64,000 nt of DNA from Pantoea sp. At-9b (GTDB taxonomy: Bacteria > Pseudomonadota > Gammaproteobacteria > Enterobacterales > Enterobacteriaceae), in contig NC_014837.1 of assembly GCF_000175935.2 (NCBI RefSeq), positions 1,984,001-2,048,000 on the forward strand. The letters are read 5' to 3'. Shown here piece by piece: positions 9,726 to 17,977 of the stretch; position 1 is the stretch's first letter, and each line of letters begins with the position of its first letter. The notes under the pieces were generated by a model. It saw only the letters and a list, made by a program, of their open reading frames with translations. It was not told the origin of the DNA and did not search any database. The translations under genes were made by a program, and so were the position numbers.

Positions 9726-11085
9726 TGTTATTAACTTCCTGGTAAAAGATTTACTGGGGCAGGCATCGATTCTGATCGCCTTTATTGCCCTGGTGGGTCT
9801 GCTGCTACAAAAAAAATCCGCAGGTAAGGTGGTGGAAGGCACCTTTAAAACCCTGCTCGGTTTCTTAATTATGATGGCAGGTATCAACATCATTGTGGGT
9901 ACGCTGACCTTCCTGAATACCATCTTTACCCACGGCTTTGGCATGCAAGGTTACATCACCGATGTTGCCGCCATCGCCGGGTTAGCGAACCGCGAGCTGG
10001 GTTCAGAAGTGGCGCTGACGCTGTTGGTGATTTTTATCGTCAACATCATTATTGCCCGCCTGACACCGTTCAAATACATCTTCCTTACCGGTCAGGCGCT
10101 GCTGTGGATGGCGACCATCGGTGCGGTGATCGGCTACAAAGCGGGGCTGACAGGCTTACCTCTGATCCTTACTGGCGGCATTTTTGGTGGCGTGATGGCG
10201 GTGGTAATGCCCGCGCTGGCACAACCGGTGGTACGCCGCATCACCGACTCGGACGATGTTGCCCTCGGTCACTTCTGCACCATCGGCTATCTGGTCACTG
10301 CGGCGGTCGCAAAAGTGGTGGGTAAAGGCTCGCGCTCCACCGAAGACCTGAAACTGCCGGATAACTTCAAGTTCCTGCAAGACACCTATCTGTCGATGGC
10401 CGTGGTGATGGTGCCGATGTACCTGATCCCCGCACTGGCGGCAGGCCCGGCGTTTATCGCCCAGTACAGCAACGGTATGAACTACCTGATGTACGCCTTT
10501 ATGCAATCGATTCAGTTCGTGTGTGGGGTGTTTGTGCTGTATAGCGGTGTACGTCTGCTGCTGAATGAACTGGTGCCAGCGTTCCGTGGTATTGCGATGC
10601 GCATCGTGCCGGATGCAAAACCCGCGCTTGATTGCCCGGTGATGTTCCCCTATGCACCGAATGCCGTCATCGTTGGCTTCCTCGCCACCACCCTCGGTTC
10701 CGTCGTCGGGATGCTGGTATTCCCGATGTTCGGTCTGGCGATGATCTTGCCAGGGCTGCTGACCAACTTCTTTGCCGGTGGCACGGCCGGGGTGTTTGGT
10801 AACGCACTGGGTGGCCGTCGTGGCGCGATGATTGGCGGTTTTGTCCACGGCCTGTTTATTACGCTGCTGCCGGCCATTCTGGTGCCGATGCTGGAAAGCT
10901 ACGGTTTCACCGGCGTGACCTTCAGCGATTCCGACGTGATCAGCACCGGCCTGGTACTGGGTCATGCCTTCCAGAATAACTGGCTGTTCGTCGCCCTGTT
11001 TATTGTCTTCATTACCCTGATCGCCTGGTTTGTTAACGGAAAATCCACTAAGCCCCACGAGGAAAATATTCATGAAACTTTATAA
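9718..11085 (+). CDS. PTS EIIC permease, UlaA family
   Basis: A 455-residue polytopic membrane protein of the UlaA (PTS-L-ascorbate, EIIC) fold, with about 10-11 hydrophobic segments and GGxxG-rich loops such as NFFAGGTAGVFGNALGGRRGA. It is the sugar-translocating component. ATG at 9718 preferred over TTG at 9709. It overlaps the aldolase start by 14 nt. UlaA homologues carry several substrates besides ascorbate; the adjoining PFK and aldolase argue against the Ula pathway, which uses a lactonase, decarboxylase and epimerases. Confidence 0.88.
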   Translation: MNSVINFLVKDLLGQASILIAFIALVGLLLQKKSAGKVVEGTFKTLLGFLIMMAGINIIVGTLTFLNTIFTHGFGMQGYITDVAAIAGLANRELGSEVALTLLVIFIVNIIIARLTPFKYIFLTGQALLWMATIGAVIGYKAGLTGLPLILTGGIFGGVMAVVMPALAQPVVRRITDSDDVALGHFCTIGYLVTAAVAKVVGKGSRSTEDLKLPDNFKFLQDTYLSMAVVMVPMYLIPALAAGPAFIAQYSNGMNYLMYAFMQSIQFVCGVFVLYSGVRLLLNELVPAFRGIAMRIVPDAKPALDCPVMFPYAPNAVIVGFLATTLGSVVGMLVFPMFGLAMILPGLLTNFFAGGTAGVFGNALGGRRGAMIGGFVHGLFITLLPAILVPMLESYGFTGVTFSDSDVISTGLVLGHAFQNNWLFVALFIVFITLIAWFVNGKSTKPHEENIHETL

Positions 11086-11914
11086 CTTTACCGATCTGTT
11101 ACAGGTGGCCAAACAACGTGAATTTAAAGCGCTGGGTTCCTTTAATTTACACTGTCTGGAGATGTTACCGGCTTATTTTAAAGCGGCCGAAAAAACCAAT
11201 AGTCCATTGATGATTCAGATCTCAACCGGCACGGCGAAATATCTCGGCCATAAATTATTGGTTGATGCGATTCGCTCACTGGCGGAAAGCCGCAATGTGC
11301 CGACCTGTTTACATCTGGATCACTGTTCCGACCTTGATGCGATTCAAACCGCACTGGATGCCGGTTTCAGTTCGGTGATGTACGACGGTTCACATCTGCC
11401 AATTGAAGAGAATATTTCCAACACGCGCAAAGTCATTGATATGGCACGCCCGCTGCATGTTTCGGTCGAAGCGGAACTGGGGGCGATCGGCGGTTCTGAA
11501 GATGGTAAATCGGTGGAGATGAACGAAACCTCCTTCACCACGGTGGACGATGCGAAGCGTTTCGTCGATGAAACCGGGGTAGACATGCTGGCGATCTCGA
11601 TCGGGACGGTGCATGGTCTGTACACCGGCAAAGCACATATCCAACATCAGCGACTGGCGGCTATCACCGAAGCAACGCATACGCCGCTGGTGCTGCACGG
11701 CGGCACCGGCGTCAGCGATGAAGATATGCGTCTGGCGGTGCGTAGCGGCATCGAAAAGGTGAACGTCGGCACAGAAATGAATGTGCAATGGGTCGCGCGC
11801 TGTAAACAGACCTTCGAAAAGGGCAAAGTCAACGACAGCGTGCGTAATTTCCTTGTGCCCGCGAATGATGCGGTGACCGACGTATTAGTCGAAAAGATTC
11901 AGTTATTCCGCTAA
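11072..11914 (+). CDS. Class II (zinc) ketose-1,6-bisphosphate aldolase
   Basis: A 280-residue class II aldolase of the FbaA/GatY/KbaY family. HLDHC (81-85) has the catalytic Asp83 and zinc ligand His84; EAELGAIGG and VLHGGTG supply further zinc and phosphate contacts. It would split a ketose bisphosphate into dihydroxyacetone phosphate plus an aldehyde. Sequence spacing is closer to tagatose-bisphosphate aldolases (VSVEAELG) than to long FbaA. With the PFK-like kinase it completes a route from imported ketose-6-phosphate to triose phosphates. Confidence 0.9.
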   Translation: MKLYNFTDLLQVAKQREFKALGSFNLHCLEMLPAYFKAAEKTNSPLMIQISTGTAKYLGHKLLVDAIRSLAESRNVPTCLHLDHCSDLDAIQTALDAGFSSVMYDGSHLPIEENISNTRKVIDMARPLHVSVEAELGAIGGSEDGKSVEMNETSFTTVDDAKRFVDETGVDMLAISIGTVHGLYTGKAHIQHQRLAAITEATHTPLVLHGGTGVSDEDMRLAVRSGIEKVNVGTEMNVQWVARCKQTFEKGKVNDSVRNFLVPANDAVTDVLVEKIQLFR

Positions 11915-11976
11915 ACCGCCTCTTTCATGACGTATTAACCTGAGGTGCCCTGGTGCCACTCGGGGCAGGAGACGCT

Positions 11977-12246
11977 ATGTTTGGATTCAGGAAAAAAGTC
12001 CCGGAAAATAACGGGCAGGATCAACAGGAAATAGATCGTCAGGCTGAAAGTATCAGCGAGAAAATAAGCGCGCTGGAGCAACAGCTGGCAAATAATCCAC
12101 GGGCGGGTGACACGCAAAAACAATTAATGCTGGAATATAATCGGGCATTAAGTTTATTTGCCAAAAGTCGTCGCTTTCGTCAGGAGATTGATCCGCTGTT
12201 CGTCAAAATCGATGAGCTGCGTAATACCATCCGCAAATCGATTTAA
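11977..12246 (+). CDS. Small coiled-coil protein in the PTS operon, unknown function
   Basis: An 89-residue, charged, helix-rich protein (MFGFRKKVPENN, then an Asp/Gln/Glu-rich heptad-like stretch SISEKISALEQQLANN, and a C-terminal KIDELRNTIRKSI). No signal peptide, membrane segment or known motif. ATG preceded by GCAGGAGACGCT (good SD). It lies between aldolase and EIIA in the same direction, 9 bp before EIIA, so is surely co-transcribed. It may be a scaffold or regulatory partner of the PTS; not recognised. Confidence 0.75.
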   Translation: MFGFRKKVPENNGQDQQEIDRQAESISEKISALEQQLANNPRAGDTQKQLMLEYNRALSLFAKSRRFRQEIDPLFVKIDELRNTIRKSI

Positions 12247-12255
12247 GGAGGCGGC

Positions 12256-12693
12256 ATGAGCATCAAACAACTGTTGCAGGAGGCGAACGCGATCCAGGTG
12301 GGGATTGCCAGCCGCGACTGGCGGGAAGTGATCAGCCTTGCAGCCCGGCCACTGGTGCAGGGCGGCTATGTTAACGCCTCTTATCCCGAGGCGGTGATCG
12401 CCAACACCCTGACGCACGGTGCGTATTACGTGTTTGAAGAAGGGATTGCCATTCCCCATGCCCGACCAGAAACCGGGGTGTTGAAGGATTGCTTTAGCCT
12501 GATTGTGTTGGCGGAACCGGTTTCGTTCGACGGCAGCGACAAGGCGGATATCGTCATTATGTTTGGCGCACGTGACAGCAATGCGCATATCGAGGAGGGC
12601 ATCCGCGCGATTGTCACGATGCTGGAGGATGAGGAGACGCTGGTGCGGCTGCGCAAGGCCAGCAGTGTGGCGGAGGTAATAGATATCCTATGA
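12256..12693 (+). CDS. PTS EIIA component, mannitol/fructose-ascorbate (EIIA-2) type
   Basis: A 145-residue EIIA of the PTS_EIIA_2 family. IAIPHARPE contains the phosphorylated His68. It receives phosphate from HPr and passes it to the EIIB at 9411. SD AAGGAGGCGGC lies just before ATG. It overlaps the following P-loop kinase by 4 nt. Separation from IIB and IIC by the aldolase and small protein is unusual but strand and spacing show one operon. Confidence 0.9.
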   Translation: MSIKQLLQEANAIQVGIASRDWREVISLAARPLVQGGYVNASYPEAVIANTLTHGAYYVFEEGIAIPHARPETGVLKDCFSLIVLAEPVSFDGSDKADIVIMFGARDSNAHIEEGIRAIVTMLEDEETLVRLRKASSVAEVIDIL

Positions 12694-13268
12694 CAACCCC
12701 CACTGAAGAAAAATGTGTGGTACTGGTCAACGGCATTCCGGCCTCCGGTAAGAGCACGCTGGCACGCGCACTGGCTCAGCAGTTTGGCCTGCCGATCCTG
12801 ACGCTGGATAGCCTGAAAGAGCCGTTTATGGCCAGCTTCGCGCCGGTGGATCGCCTGCGCAACCGCCAGCTCGGTTGTGCGGCGTATCAGGCAATCTGGA
12901 AGATCGTCGGTCAGGCACCGGCCCGTTGCGTCTGGCTGATTGATGCCTGGTTTGGTTTTCAACCCAAAGCGGTGCTGGAGGAAGGATTGCAACAGGCTGG
13001 CGTGACGCGGGTGCTGGAGCTATGGATGGCGATCACCCCGGATGAGGTGGTGGCACGCTATCAGGCGCGTCTGGAACAGCGGATGCCGGGACATCCGGGG
13101 GCAGAGTATCTGCCCGAACTGCGACAACTGGCAGAGCGGGCGCAGCCAATGGCACTGGGGCCGGTGTTGCAACTGGATGCCCGCGCGCCGGATGCGGCCG
13201 CCGCGCAGGCATGGTTGCAACGACAACTCCAGCGTCAGTCGACGCGAGCGTTATCCGCATCGGGCTGA
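12690..13268 (+). CDS. P-loop kinase of AAA_33/zeta-like type
   Basis: A 192-residue soluble protein with a Walker A loop GIPASGKST at 15-23, followed by LTLDSLKEPF, typical of small-molecule kinases of the AAA_33, gluconokinase-like and chloramphenicol phosphotransferase-like group. Last gene of the PTS operon (ATGA overlap with EIIA). It may phosphorylate a related unphosphorylated sugar or intermediate; the substrate is unknown. Its 3' end overlaps the convergent dehydrogenase by 34 nt. Confidence 0.72.
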   Translation: MTTPTEEKCVVLVNGIPASGKSTLARALAQQFGLPILTLDSLKEPFMASFAPVDRLRNRQLGCAAYQAIWKIVGQAPARCVWLIDAWFGFQPKAVLEEGLQQAGVTRVLELWMAITPDEVVARYQARLEQRMPGHPGAEYLPELRQLAERAQPMALGPVLQLDARAPDAAAAQAWLQRQLQRQSTRALSASG

Positions 13269-14098
13269 AAGAATGCCGCCAGCAGGGCGCTCAGTTGCTG
13301 ATCGCCTTTGCGGTCGGCAGCCAGTTGGCGGCATACCTCGCCCAAGGCCTGATACAGACGATCGGTGGCCAGTTCACCCTGATTCAGCGTCGCGATTTCA
13401 TCCATCTCAGCCGCCCAGCGCCAGGCTTTTGGCAGCATGTCCGGGGCGGCTTTTTTCATTCTTTTCAGGATCTGTGGCTGACTCTCCGCCATCTCTTCAT
13501 GCAATGCCTGCGCTGCGCCAACACGACTGGCGTTAATCAGCATGGCCGACACCAGCAGGATGATCCCTTTATTGATCCCGGCGTAGGACATTTTCAGTGC
13601 CGATGCCGCGCCGTTTTCTGCCTGCATAATCCGTACCCGCAGGCCCAGTTCACTCAAATCCGCTAACTGGCTGGCATGGGGACCGGAAAACCAAAAGCGT
13701 GGACCGCCAGGATTTTGCTCGCCGGGCGGCAGCCCGATAATCGCGCCATCGACAAAGGGCGTACCGGTGGCTTCAATCACCGCGGCCACCTGTTGCAGGG
13801 TTTCCGGGCTGATGGCATTGCAATCGACGTACAGCGGTTTGCGGGTCGCTGCCTGGAGATGCGGTGCCATCTGCTGCGCCCAGCTCAGGGCAAATTCCGG
13901 GGGCAGAATGGAGAAAATAATGTCGGCGTCACACAGCGCCGCTTCACTGGCATCGATAATGTGCGCGGCCTGGGCGCGTTGTTGTGAATCGGCAGATCGC
14001 TGGCTTAACGGGCTGATGACGCGCGCGCCGTGCTGGGTCAGCACCGCCGCAACTGCCGCGCCCATCGCACCCGGTGCGGCAAAGGCAAGGGTTTTCAT
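13235..14098 (-). CDS. NAD(P)-dependent beta-hydroxyacid dehydrogenase-like protein (DUF1932 type)
   Basis: A 287-residue Rossmann oxidoreductase related to 6-phosphogluconate/3-hydroxyisobutyrate dehydrogenases. MKTLAFAAPGAMGAAV is the dinucleotide loop; ILPPEFALSWA and YVDCNAISPETL resemble the family's substrate region, and the C-terminal half resembles DUF1932. ATG at 14098 chosen because it opens directly on the Rossmann motif; a longer start at 14158 is possible. Divergent from the SDR at 14258. Probably oxidises a hydroxy acid derived from the neighbouring uronate-type pathway (inferred). Confidence 0.75.
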   Translation of the reverse strand: MKTLAFAAPGAMGAAVAAVLTQHGARVISPLSQRSADSQQRAQAAHIIDASEAALCDADIIFSILPPEFALSWAQQMAPHLQAATRKPLYVDCNAISPETLQQVAAVIEATGTPFVDGAIIGLPPGEQNPGGPRFWFSGPHASQLADLSELGLRVRIMQAENGAASALKMSYAGINKGIILLVSAMLINASRVGAAQALHEEMAESQPQILKRMKKAAPDMLPKAWRWAAEMDEIATLNQGELATDRLYQALGEVCRQLAADRKGDQQLSALLAAFFQPDADNARVD

Positions 14099-14257
14099 GA
14101 TGTGGTCCCACGGGAGTGAAAGCATTGAGTGTGGCTGCGTTTGCTGCGCTATTGGCAAACTCTTTGGTTACAAAGCATGTTTCGTTAATGCAGTGCGCGG
14201 CGCATCGACCAGGCTTTTCGATCGTGTGCAGGTATCGTAACTAACATGGAGAATGTG

Positions 14258-15052
14258 ATGAAAATCGATCTACACGGCAAAACAGCGTTAATCACGGCGT
14301 CCACGGGCGGCATCGGGTTTGCCATTGCTCAGGGGCTGGCTGAAAGCGGGGCGGAAGTGGTGCTGAACGGGCGGAGTGAAGCGTCGGTCAGCCGGGCGCG
14401 GGAAAAACTCAATGCTGCCGTGGTGGGGGCCAAAATCCATACCCATATTGCTGACCTCAGCAGCGCACAGGGCGTTGATACGTTGCTGCACGGACTGCCT
14501 GCCATCGATATTCTGGTAAATAACGCCGGGATCTTTGGCCCGAAAGATTTCTTTGCCACCGACGATGAGACCTGGGAAGCCTACTGGCAGACCAACGTGA
14601 TGTCCGGGGTACGGCTGTCACGCGCTTTGCTCCCGGCGATGGTGAAGAAAGGTTGGGGACGCGTGGTGTTTATCTCGTCCGAATCCGCGCGCAATATTCC
14701 GGCTGATATGGTGCATTACGGCGTAAGCAAAACCGCGCAGCTTTCACTGGCGCGCGGTCTGGCGAAAGTGGTGGCCGGTTCCGGCGTCACCGTGAATAGC
14801 GTGTTGCCTGGCCCGACGATGTCGGATGGTTTTGCCACCATGATGGCGGATGAGGTGAAGCGCACCGGTAAATCGCTGGAGACGTTGGGGAAAGAATTTG
14901 TCATGAGCCAACGCCCGAGTTCGGTGATCCAGCGTGCCGCCACGGTGGAGGAAGTGGCGAACATGGTGGTGTATGTCTGCTCCACCCAGGCCTCAGCCAC
15001 CTCCGGTGCTGCGCTGCGCGTCGATGGTGGCGTGGTGGATGATATTGTTTAA
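14258..15052 (+). CDS. SDR-family oxidoreductase
   Basis: A 264-residue classical short-chain dehydrogenase: TASTGGIG cofactor loop, NNAG, catalytic Ser (FISSES) and Tyr-x3-Lys (HYGVSK) all present. ATG at 14258 has GGAG seven bases upstream; an ATG at 14246 is in frame. Next to kdgF and an RpiB-type isomerase it could reduce the keto-sugar acid formed from unsaturated uronates (as KduD or DhuD do), but its sequence is not obviously KduD. Its stop overlaps the convergent kdgF by 4 nt. Confidence 0.85.
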   Translation: MKIDLHGKTALITASTGGIGFAIAQGLAESGAEVVLNGRSEASVSRAREKLNAAVVGAKIHTHIADLSSAQGVDTLLHGLPAIDILVNNAGIFGPKDFFATDDETWEAYWQTNVMSGVRLSRALLPAMVKKGWGRVVFISSESARNIPADMVHYGVSKTAQLSLARGLAKVVAGSGVTVNSVLPGPTMSDGFATMMADEVKRTGKSLETLGKEFVMSQRPSSVIQRAATVEEVANMVVYVCSTQASATSGAALRVDGGVVDDIV

Positions 15053-15381
15053 TCGCCTGCCGCGAGGAAATCCTCACGCTGCGGGGTAAAGGTATCCAGC
15101 AGCGTGCCCGCTTCCAGGCAGACACAACCGTGTACCACATTTGGCGCTTTATACAGGGTGTCACCGGCGCTGACTTCTTTGGTTACGCCGTTGATGGTGA
15201 AGGCAAAGCGCCCGGAGAGCACATAGGTCAACTGCTCATGCGGATGGTGATGCAGCGGGCCAATCGCGTCAGTTGCAAAACTGACCTCAACCGCCATCAT
15301 GCGGCCACCGTGTGCCAGTACCCGGCGGGTCACGCCATTTCCCAAATCCTCAACCTGCGTGGCATTGCGGTAGATAAACAT
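15049..15381 (-). CDS. kdgF: KdgF-type cupin, unsaturated uronate linearisation
   Basis: A 110-residue single-domain cupin. GPLHHHPHEQLTYVLSG is the first metal motif, His84 the second, and the end reads DTFTPQREDFL, matching the Asp-x-Phe and Arg pattern I recall as the KdgF active-site signature. KdgF opens 4,5-unsaturated monouronates (from pectin or alginate lyases) to the linear keto form. Start at 15381 uses GAGGA at a proper distance. Divergent from the isomerase with a KdgR box between, strongly supporting the role. Confidence 0.82.
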   Translation of the reverse strand: MFIYRNATQVEDLGNGVTRRVLAHGGRMMAVEVSFATDAIGPLHHHPHEQLTYVLSGRFAFTINGVTKEVSAGDTLYKAPNVVHGCVCLEAGTLLDTFTPQREDFLAAGD

Positions 15382-15460
15382 CGTCATTCCTCGCAGTTGT
15401 GTGACATAACTCACAAGCAAAAAGGCATTTCAGTGCTGCATTTTAATCATCTTTGATTAA

Positions 15461-15480
15461 AATGAAACGGTGTTTCAATT
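15461..15480. promoter_or_regulatory. KdgR operator between kdgF and the RpiB-type isomerase
   Basis: AATGAAACGGTGTTTCAATT contains TGAAAC-N3-GTTTCA, a perfect core of the enterobacterial KdgR (IclR family) box. It lies 19 bp before the isomerase ATG and about 80 bp from kdgF, so may control both. KdgR itself is not in the window. Confidence 0.83.
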
Positions 15481-15498
15481 TAATCTGAAGGATGGATC

Positions 15499-16140
15499 AT
15501 GAAAATCGCGTTAATGATGGAAAACAGCCAGGCGGCGAAAAACGCCACCGTGTTAACTCAACTGGAGACGGTGGCACAACCGCTGGGCCATCAGGTGTTT
15601 AACGTCGGCATGAGCGACGAGCAGGATCATCATCTGACCTATATTCACCTCGGCATCATGGCCAGCGTGCTGCTGAACAGCAACGCGGTGGATTTTGTGG
15701 TCGCCGGTTGTGGCACCGGGCAGGGCGCGTTGATGTCGCTGAATATCCATCCCGGCGTGGTGTGTGGCTACTGCATCGATCCGGCGGATGCCTATCTGTT
15801 TGCCCAAATCAACAACGGCAATGCCTTGTCGCTGCCCTTCGCCAAAGGCTTTGGCTGGGGTGCGGAACTCAACCTGCGCTTTATCTTCGAGAAAGCCTTC
15901 ACCGGTGAGAAAGGTTTGGGTTATCCACCAGAGCGCAAAGAGCCGCAGGTGCGTAACGCCGGTATCCTTAACCAGGTCAAAGCGGCGGTGGTCAAAGAAC
16001 ATTATCTCGACACATTGCGCGCGATTGATCCTGAACTGGTGAAAACCGCGCTGAGCGGCCCGCGCCTGCAACATTGTCTGTTCGAACATGGGCAGAACGA
16101 CGAGATTGTGCGTTTTGTGCGTGAGGTGGTGGCGCGTTAA
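15499..16140 (+). CDS. RpiB/LacAB-family sugar-phosphate or uronate isomerase (DhuI-like)
   Basis: A 213-residue RpiB-family protein with an alpha/beta core (MKIALMMENSQAAKN, CGTGQGALM) and a C-terminal extension of about 60 residues beyond ordinary RpiB. Family knowledge: long RpiB-type proteins such as streptococcal DhuI isomerise 4-deoxy-L-threo-5-hexosulose uronate, replacing KduI. KdgR box and adjacent kdgF make this the likely role. SD GAAGGATGGATC before ATG. Alternative: a generic pentose/hexose-phosphate isomerase. Confidence 0.75.
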   Translation: MKIALMMENSQAAKNATVLTQLETVAQPLGHQVFNVGMSDEQDHHLTYIHLGIMASVLLNSNAVDFVVAGCGTGQGALMSLNIHPGVVCGYCIDPADAYLFAQINNGNALSLPFAKGFGWGAELNLRFIFEKAFTGEKGLGYPPERKEPQVRNAGILNQVKAAVVKEHYLDTLRAIDPELVKTALSGPRLQHCLFEHGQNDEIVRFVREVVAR

Positions 16141-16310
16141 CCCTCACCCTAACCCTCTCCCGCAAGCGGGAGAGGGGACCGATCGAGCATATGGCACATC
16201 TTCCTCTCTCGCTTGCGGCACATCTCCCTCTCCCGCTTGCGGGAGAGGGGACCGATCGAGCATATAGCACATCTCCCTCTCCCGCTTGCGAGAGAGGGCT
16301 GGGGTGAGGG
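16141..16310. repeat. Composite palindromic repeat element
   Basis: Three palindromes of the CCCTCTCCCG...CGGGAGAGGG type (16153-16176, 16226-16249, 16275-16298) plus a truncated copy at 16203-16218. A spacer of about 28 bp (ggaccgatcgagcatat...) is duplicated, and the ends CCCTCACCCTAACCC and CTGGGGTGAGGG are roughly inverted. A REP/BIME-like mosaic placed between the isomerase and convergent ABC genes. Confidence 0.8.
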
Positions 16311-16327
16311 CAGAAGGCCGCCGGGCA

Positions 16328-17092
16328 TCAAACCGCAGCTATCTCCGGATGTCGACTCGCCTCCACCAGCATCTGCGTATACGGCACCGCCGCCTGTCCC
16401 GCCACCAACGCATCCACATCCAGCGTTTCGAGCACTTTGCCATGTTGCATCACCGCAACACGATGGCACAGGTGAGCCACCACCCCAAGATCGTGGGTGA
16501 CCATCAGGTAGGTCAAATGTTCCTGTTGCTGCAAGTCACTCAGTAAATTGAGGATTTCCGCCTGCACCGACACATCCAACGCCGAGGTCGGCTCATCCAG
16601 CAGCAACACGCGCGGTTCCAGGATCAGGGCGCGGGCAATCGCCACGCGCTGGCGCTGGCCGCCGGAAAGCTGATGGGGATAGCGCGTCTGCCAGGCACGG
16701 TTCAGACCGACCTTTTCCAGCATGGCGACCACCCGTTGTTGCCGCTGACCGATGCCATGAATGTGCAATGGCTCCTCAAGAATATCGCCAAGGGTATGAC
16801 GCGGATGCAGCGAACCGTAAGGGTCCTGAAACACCATTTGCACTTTGCGACACAGCGGTCGCGTAATGCGGTGTGCCAGCGCTTGCCCGTCAATCATTAA
16901 CTCACCTTGCCAGTGAGTAAACAATCCGGCGAGGCACTTGAGCACCGTGGTTTTGCCGGAACCGGATTCGCCCACCAGGCCGAAGATTTCACCTTCCCGT
17001 ACCGCGAGGTTAACGTCAAACAACACCTGATGGCGCTGCTCGTCTTCGCCAAAACTGAGGTTAAGATGCTGTACCCCGATCATCGGTTTCAT
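16328..17092 (-). CDS. ABC transporter ATPase, DppF/OppF type
   Basis: A 254-residue ATPase: Walker A GESGSGKT (about residue 41), signature LSGGQRQR, Walker B LLLDEPTSALD, H-loop THD. It pairs with the second ATPase upstream to power import by the DppBC-type permeases. SD AAGGAG sits before ATG. Shorter than typical DppF (about 330) because it lacks the C-terminal oligopeptide/dipeptide extension with cysteines. Last gene of the enolase-ABC operon. Confidence 0.88.
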   Translation of the reverse strand: MKPMIGVQHLNLSFGEDEQRHQVLFDVNLAVREGEIFGLVGESGSGKTTVLKCLAGLFTHWQGELMIDGQALAHRITRPLCRKVQMVFQDPYGSLHPRHTLGDILEEPLHIHGIGQRQQRVVAMLEKVGLNRAWQTRYPHQLSGGQRQRVAIARALILEPRVLLLDEPTSALDVSVQAEILNLLSDLQQQEHLTYLMVTHDLGVVAHLCHRVAVMQHGKVLETLDVDALVAGQAAVPYTQMLVEASRHPEIAAV

Positions 17093-17101
17093 GCGTTCTC
17101 C

Positions 17102-17977
17102 TTAAGGTTGCAGCCAACTGGCCTGACGTTGCAGCACCGGCAGTCGGGGGCGGCGCTGGTCGATATCGGGCAGCGCCGCCAGTAGCCCCTGGGTGTAGGG
17201 ATGCTGTGCCTGATGCAACTCGGCGGCAGCTAATGACTCGACCACGCGTCCGGCGTACATCACCAGTACCCGGTCACAAAAATGGCGCACCAGATTGATG
17301 TCGTGGCTGATGAAAATCAGTCCCAGTCCGCGTTGCTTCACCAGATCATCCAGCAATCCCAGCACCTGTAAGCGCACCGAAATATCCAGCGCCGAAGTGG
17401 GTTCATCGGCGATCACCAGCTCCGGGTCGGTAATCAGCATCATGGCGATCATCACGCGTTGCCCCTGTCCACCGGAGATTTCGTGCGGATAGAGTTGATA
17501 CACCCGCTCAGGATCGCGGATGCGCACCACCTCCAGCATCGCCAGCGCGCGTTGTCGCGCCTCGTCTCGCTGGCCGGGATGATGGCTGCGCCAGGCTTCG
17601 GCAATCTGTTCGCCAATGCGCACCACCGGGTTAAGGGAGTATTTCGGGTCCTGCATGATCATCGAGATACGTTTCCCGCGGATGGCACGCATCTCAGCCG
17701 GGGTGGCGTGCAACAAATCCAACCCGGCAAAGTGCATGCGCTGCGCGGTAATGCGTGCGCTGCGTGGATGCAACTGCAACAGGGCGCGGCCAACGGTGGA
17801 TTTACCGGAACCGGATTCACCAACAATCGCCAGTTTCTCCTGCCCAAGCTGGAAGGAAACGCCGCGTACCGCCGGGGTGAGCTGGCGTCCATGAGCGAAA
17901 CTGACCTGTAAATCGTCTACATCCAGCAAGGGCTGGGCCTTACTCGCTACGGGGATCGAGGATGTCACGTAAGCCAT
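17102..17977 (-). CDS. ABC transporter ATPase, DppD/OppD type
   Basis: A 291-residue ATPase: GESGSGKST, SGGQGQRVMIAMM, Walker B ELVIADEPTSALD, ISHD. The signature reads SGGQGQR instead of SGGMRQR-like forms. An AGGAG abuts the first ATG, so translation may really begin at the GTG three codons later (17968). It overlaps the permease gene upstream by 38 nt. Works with the ATPase at 16328. Confidence 0.88.
   Translation of the reverse strand: MAYVTSSIPVASKAQPLLDVDDLQVSFAHGRQLTPAVRGVSFQLGQEKLAIVGESGSGKSTVGRALLQLHPRSARITAQRMHFAGLDLLHATPAEMRAIRGKRISMIMQDPKYSLNPVVRIGEQIAEAWRSHHPGQRDEARQRALAMLEVVRIRDPERVYQLYPHEISGGQGQRVMIAMMLITDPELVIADEPTSALDISVRLQVLGLLDDLVKQRGLGLIFISHDINLVRHFCDRVLVMYAGRVVESLAAAELHQAQHPYTQGLLAALPDIDQRRPRLPVLQRQASWLQP

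Noticed and set aside
10156..11073. 305-codon minus-strand frame opposite the PTS IIC gene
   Set aside because: His/Gln-rich composition typical of antisense frames; IIC is secure.
14170..14184. Possible third KdgR box between the dehydrogenase genes (ACAAAG-CAT-GTTTCG)
   Set aside because: Only the right half resembles the consensus; three of six core positions in the left half differ.
16149..16500. Short frames on both strands through the palindromic repeats at 16.1-16.5 kb
   Set aside because: Low-complexity translations of repeat DNA and of the convergent ATPase gene.
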